A DNA stretch of 64,000 nucleotides from NCBI GenBank assembly GCA_018821715.1, contig JAHJLN010000160.1:1-64000 (forward strand), in the 5' to 3' direction. Positions 62,347-64,000 of the stretch are shown here, piece after piece. Under the pieces are notes generated by a model, which was not told where the DNA came from, did no database searches, and worked only from the letters and a program-made list of their open reading frames with translations. The first letter of the stretch is position 1. Each line of letters starts with the position of its first letter. The stretch is from Pseudomonadota bacterium. GTDB lineage: Bacteria; Desulfobacterota; Desulfobacteria; Desulfobacterales; Desulfobacteraceae. A program made the position numbers and the translations under genes.

Positions 62347-64000
62347 CTATACCTTATCAAATCTGGAAAAATGCATGGAAAACGTTCCCCTGCCCTGGCT
62401 GGCGGATCGAAGGGCTGTGGAATACCCAAACATTCTGGCAAGCGGTACCACGGCTTTTACAATCTGGATACCGGCTTTCGGATTGATGGATTCCACTTTC
62501 CCGCCCCTGGCATTCAGATCAGATATGGCATCTCCCATAAATGCATCGGGAACAAAAATTTCTACTTCCATAATCGGTTCAAGAAGACTGATGGATGCAT
62601 TTTCCAGCGCATCCTTACATGCCATGGAAGCGCAAACTGAAAAGGCCAGCTCTGAACTTCGTTCATCAAAGCTGCCGCTTTCAATCATAATGCCGATATC
62701 CACCAGAGGATAGCCTTTAAGGTATCCGCCTTCAAGGCTTTCTTTGATTCCTTTTTCAATACCGGGAAGATATTGTTCAGGGATTTGATCATTTCCCACC
62801 TTGCAGGCAAAGGTAACCCCATCTCCCCGATTTAAAGGCTTAAGACTGATACTGATATTTGCAAAATGTGCTTTGCCTGAAATTTCTCTTTCAAAAACAG
62901 CGCTGCCTTTTGATTTGGCGTTAAGAATTTCCCTGTAAACAACCTGTGGATTTCCCACATTGACATTGGTTTTAAACTCTTTTAACATCCGTGAAATAAT
63001 AATTTCAAGATGAAGTTCCCCCATTCCGGAAAGAATTGTCTGGCCGGTTTCCTCATCTTTTCTCACCTTCAGGGTCGGATCTTCAATCATGAACTTTTCA
63101 AGAACATCATCAAGTTTCTCCTGATCTGCATGGGTTTTCGGCTCAATAGCAATGGAAATAACCGGATCTTCATATTCCATTTTTTCAAGAAAAACAGGAT
63201 GGTCCTGTGAGCACAGGGTATCCCCGGTTCCAGAATCCTTTAACCCCACAATACCGACAATATCCCCGGCAGTCGCCTCTTTCAGCCGTTCTCTTTTATT
63301 GGCGTGCATCTGCAGAATTCTGGATAATTTTTCATTTTTCTTTAACAAAGGATTGTAGACATCGGAACCTGACTCGATTCTGCCCGAATAAATCCTGACA
63401 AAAGACAACTTTCGACCTTCAATCATGGAGACTTTGAAAATCAAGGCTGCCAACGGGGCGTTCTTTTTGGGCAGGCAGTCAACTGTTTCATTGGTTTCCG
63501 GGTGTATCCCCTTAAGGGGCGGGACATCAACAGGGCTTGGCAAAAACAATTCAATTCCGTCCAGCAGGGGTTGAATGCCCTTGTTTTTAAGGGCGCTGCC
63601 ACAAAGGACCGGCACGATCTTTCTTGAAATGGTTGCACCCCGAATGGCCCGGATAAGCTCTTCAGCAGATATTTCCTCTTCTGAAAGATATTTTTCCATT
63701 ATGTCATCATTGACTTCGGATATGGCCTCAAGAAGTTTGTCACGATATTCTGCTGCTTCCAGTTCAAACTCAGGTGCAATATCGTCTGCTGAATACTGGG
63801 CACCCTTTGTTTCGTCATCCCAGGTGATCTGCTTCATATGGATCAAATCAATAACACCTGAAAAATGGTCTTCAGACCCCATGGGCAGCTGTATCATCAC
63901 AGGATTTGCCCGCAGTTTGTCTTTAATGGATTTGACTGCACTAAAAAAATCCGCCCCGGTTCTGTCCATCTTGTTGATAAAGGCCAGCCTGGGAACCGCA
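62347..64000 (-). CDS. fusA: elongation factor G (3' part; 5' end beyond the window)
   Basis: About 550 C-terminal residues of a translational GTPase. The frame stays open to the right edge and begins with the G4 region AFINKMDRTGADF, so the missing part is the P-loop end of the G domain. Domains II to V follow: FKVSMIEGRKLSFVRIYSG, ILSGMGELHLEIIISRML, and the domain V ending GRGTFSMHFSRFDKV. EF-G drives ribosomal translocation. Desulfobacteraceae often carry more than one copy; no ribosomal-protein genes are visible here, so this may be a second copy. Confidence 0.93.
   Translation of the reverse strand, partial: AVPRLAFINKMDRTGADFFSAVKSIKDKLRANPVMIQLPMGSEDHFSGVIDLIHMKQITWDDETKGAQYSADDIAPEFELEAAEYRDKLLEAISEVNDDIMEKYLSEEEISAEELIRAIRGATISRKIVPVLCGSALKNKGIQPLLDGIELFLPSPVDVPPLKGIHPETNETVDCLPKKNAPLAALIFKVSMIEGRKLSFVRIYSGRIESGSDVYNPLLKKNEKLSRILQMHANKRERLKEATAGDIVGIVGLKDSGTGDTLCSQDHPVFLEKMEYEDPVISIAIEPKTHADQEKLDDVLEKFMIEDPTLKVRKDEETGQTILSGMGELHLEIIISRMLKEFKTNVNVGNPQVVYREILNAKSKGSAVFEREISGKAHFANISISLKPLNRGDGVTFACKVGNDQIPEQYLPGIEKGIKESLEGGYLKGYPLVDIGIMIESGSFDERSSELAFSVCASMACKDALENASISLLEPIMEVEIFVPDAFMGDAISDLNARGGKVESINPKAGIQIVKAVVPLARMFGYSTALRSASQGRGTFSMHFSRFDKV

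Noticed and set aside
1..64000. CRISPR arrays, tRNA or rRNA genes, prophage, plasmid origin
   Set aside because: No periodic repeats, cloverleaf or rRNA-like stretches, integrase or replication genes were recognised on either strand.

Overview
The window reads like a chromosomal segment of a strictly anaerobic, sulfate-reducing Desulfobacterota bacterium, most probably Desulfobacteraceae (Desulfobacula, Desulfobacter or Desulfotignum type). This is inferred from gene content: a DsrK/TmcB-like Hdr protein with a NarI-type diheme subunit, TusA and DsrE2, a DUF362 ferredoxin protein, Na+-pump decarboxylase subunits, many PAS and chemotaxis genes, and an acyl-CoA catabolic island under sigma-54 control. 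No rRNA, tRNA, CRISPR array or complete IS was found.

Layout. 1-2.3 kb: end of an unknown gene, a 129-bp MITE-like element, a PAS sensor kinase lacking an ATPase domain, and a YkgJ-type Cys-cluster protein. 2.3-7.2 kb: an Lrp-type regulator followed by PanB, an unrecognised 421-aa protein and a Glu/Leu/Phe/Val dehydrogenase fused to CBS domains, closed by a terminator. 7.2-10.7 kb (minus strand): MarR regulator, DsrE2, TusA, NarI-like cytochrome b and HdrD-like Fe-S protein. Near-identical 15-bp palindromes lie at both promoters. 10.9-22 kb: DUF362 ferredoxin, then an unusual envelope locus. It holds two exported SxxK serine hydrolases, an ADP/ATP-translocase-like membrane protein with a long HEAT tail, and an exported PEP-synthase/PPDK-like dikinase, in line with PiT phosphate transporter and DUF47 genes.

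22-30 kb is mixed accessory DNA: a J-domain protein, a TPP enzyme, a 75-aa orphan resembling a histidine-kinase DHp domain without its histidine, a DUF1566 protein, solute-binding proteins, an AraC remnant and an ISAs1-type transposase remnant. 30-47.5 kb is a coherent catabolic island. One divergent operon encodes SDR, enoyl-CoA hydratase, SCPx-type thiolase, DUF35 protein and acyl-CoA dehydrogenase. The other encodes acyl-CoA synthetase, a complete Liv-type ABC importer, a second acyl-CoA synthetase and an AMACR-like family III protein. Between them lies a CBS-PAS-PAS-AAA-Fis sigma-54 activator. Both operons have textbook -24/-12 promoters preceded by GGACACNTGTCC-like sites, so the island is probably one regulon for uptake, activation, epimerisation and beta-oxidation of a branched or aryl-substituted carboxylic acid.

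47.6-64 kb: an MCP with a possibly switch-like leader, a hairpin-rich intergenic region, OadB/OadG with a cyclic-nucleotide-binding protein, a BMP-type (nucleoside-like) ABC importer, a DUF3334 CheX-like protein, a BepA-like M48 protease, a second MCP with a degenerate CZB-like periplasmic domain beside a free periplasmic Cache protein, and the 3' part of an EF-G gene running off the right edge.

The loci most worth following up are the exported dikinase/translocase/hydrolase/phosphate locus, the palindrome-controlled sulfur-relay operon, the PanB-dehydrogenase operon and the sigma-54 island.
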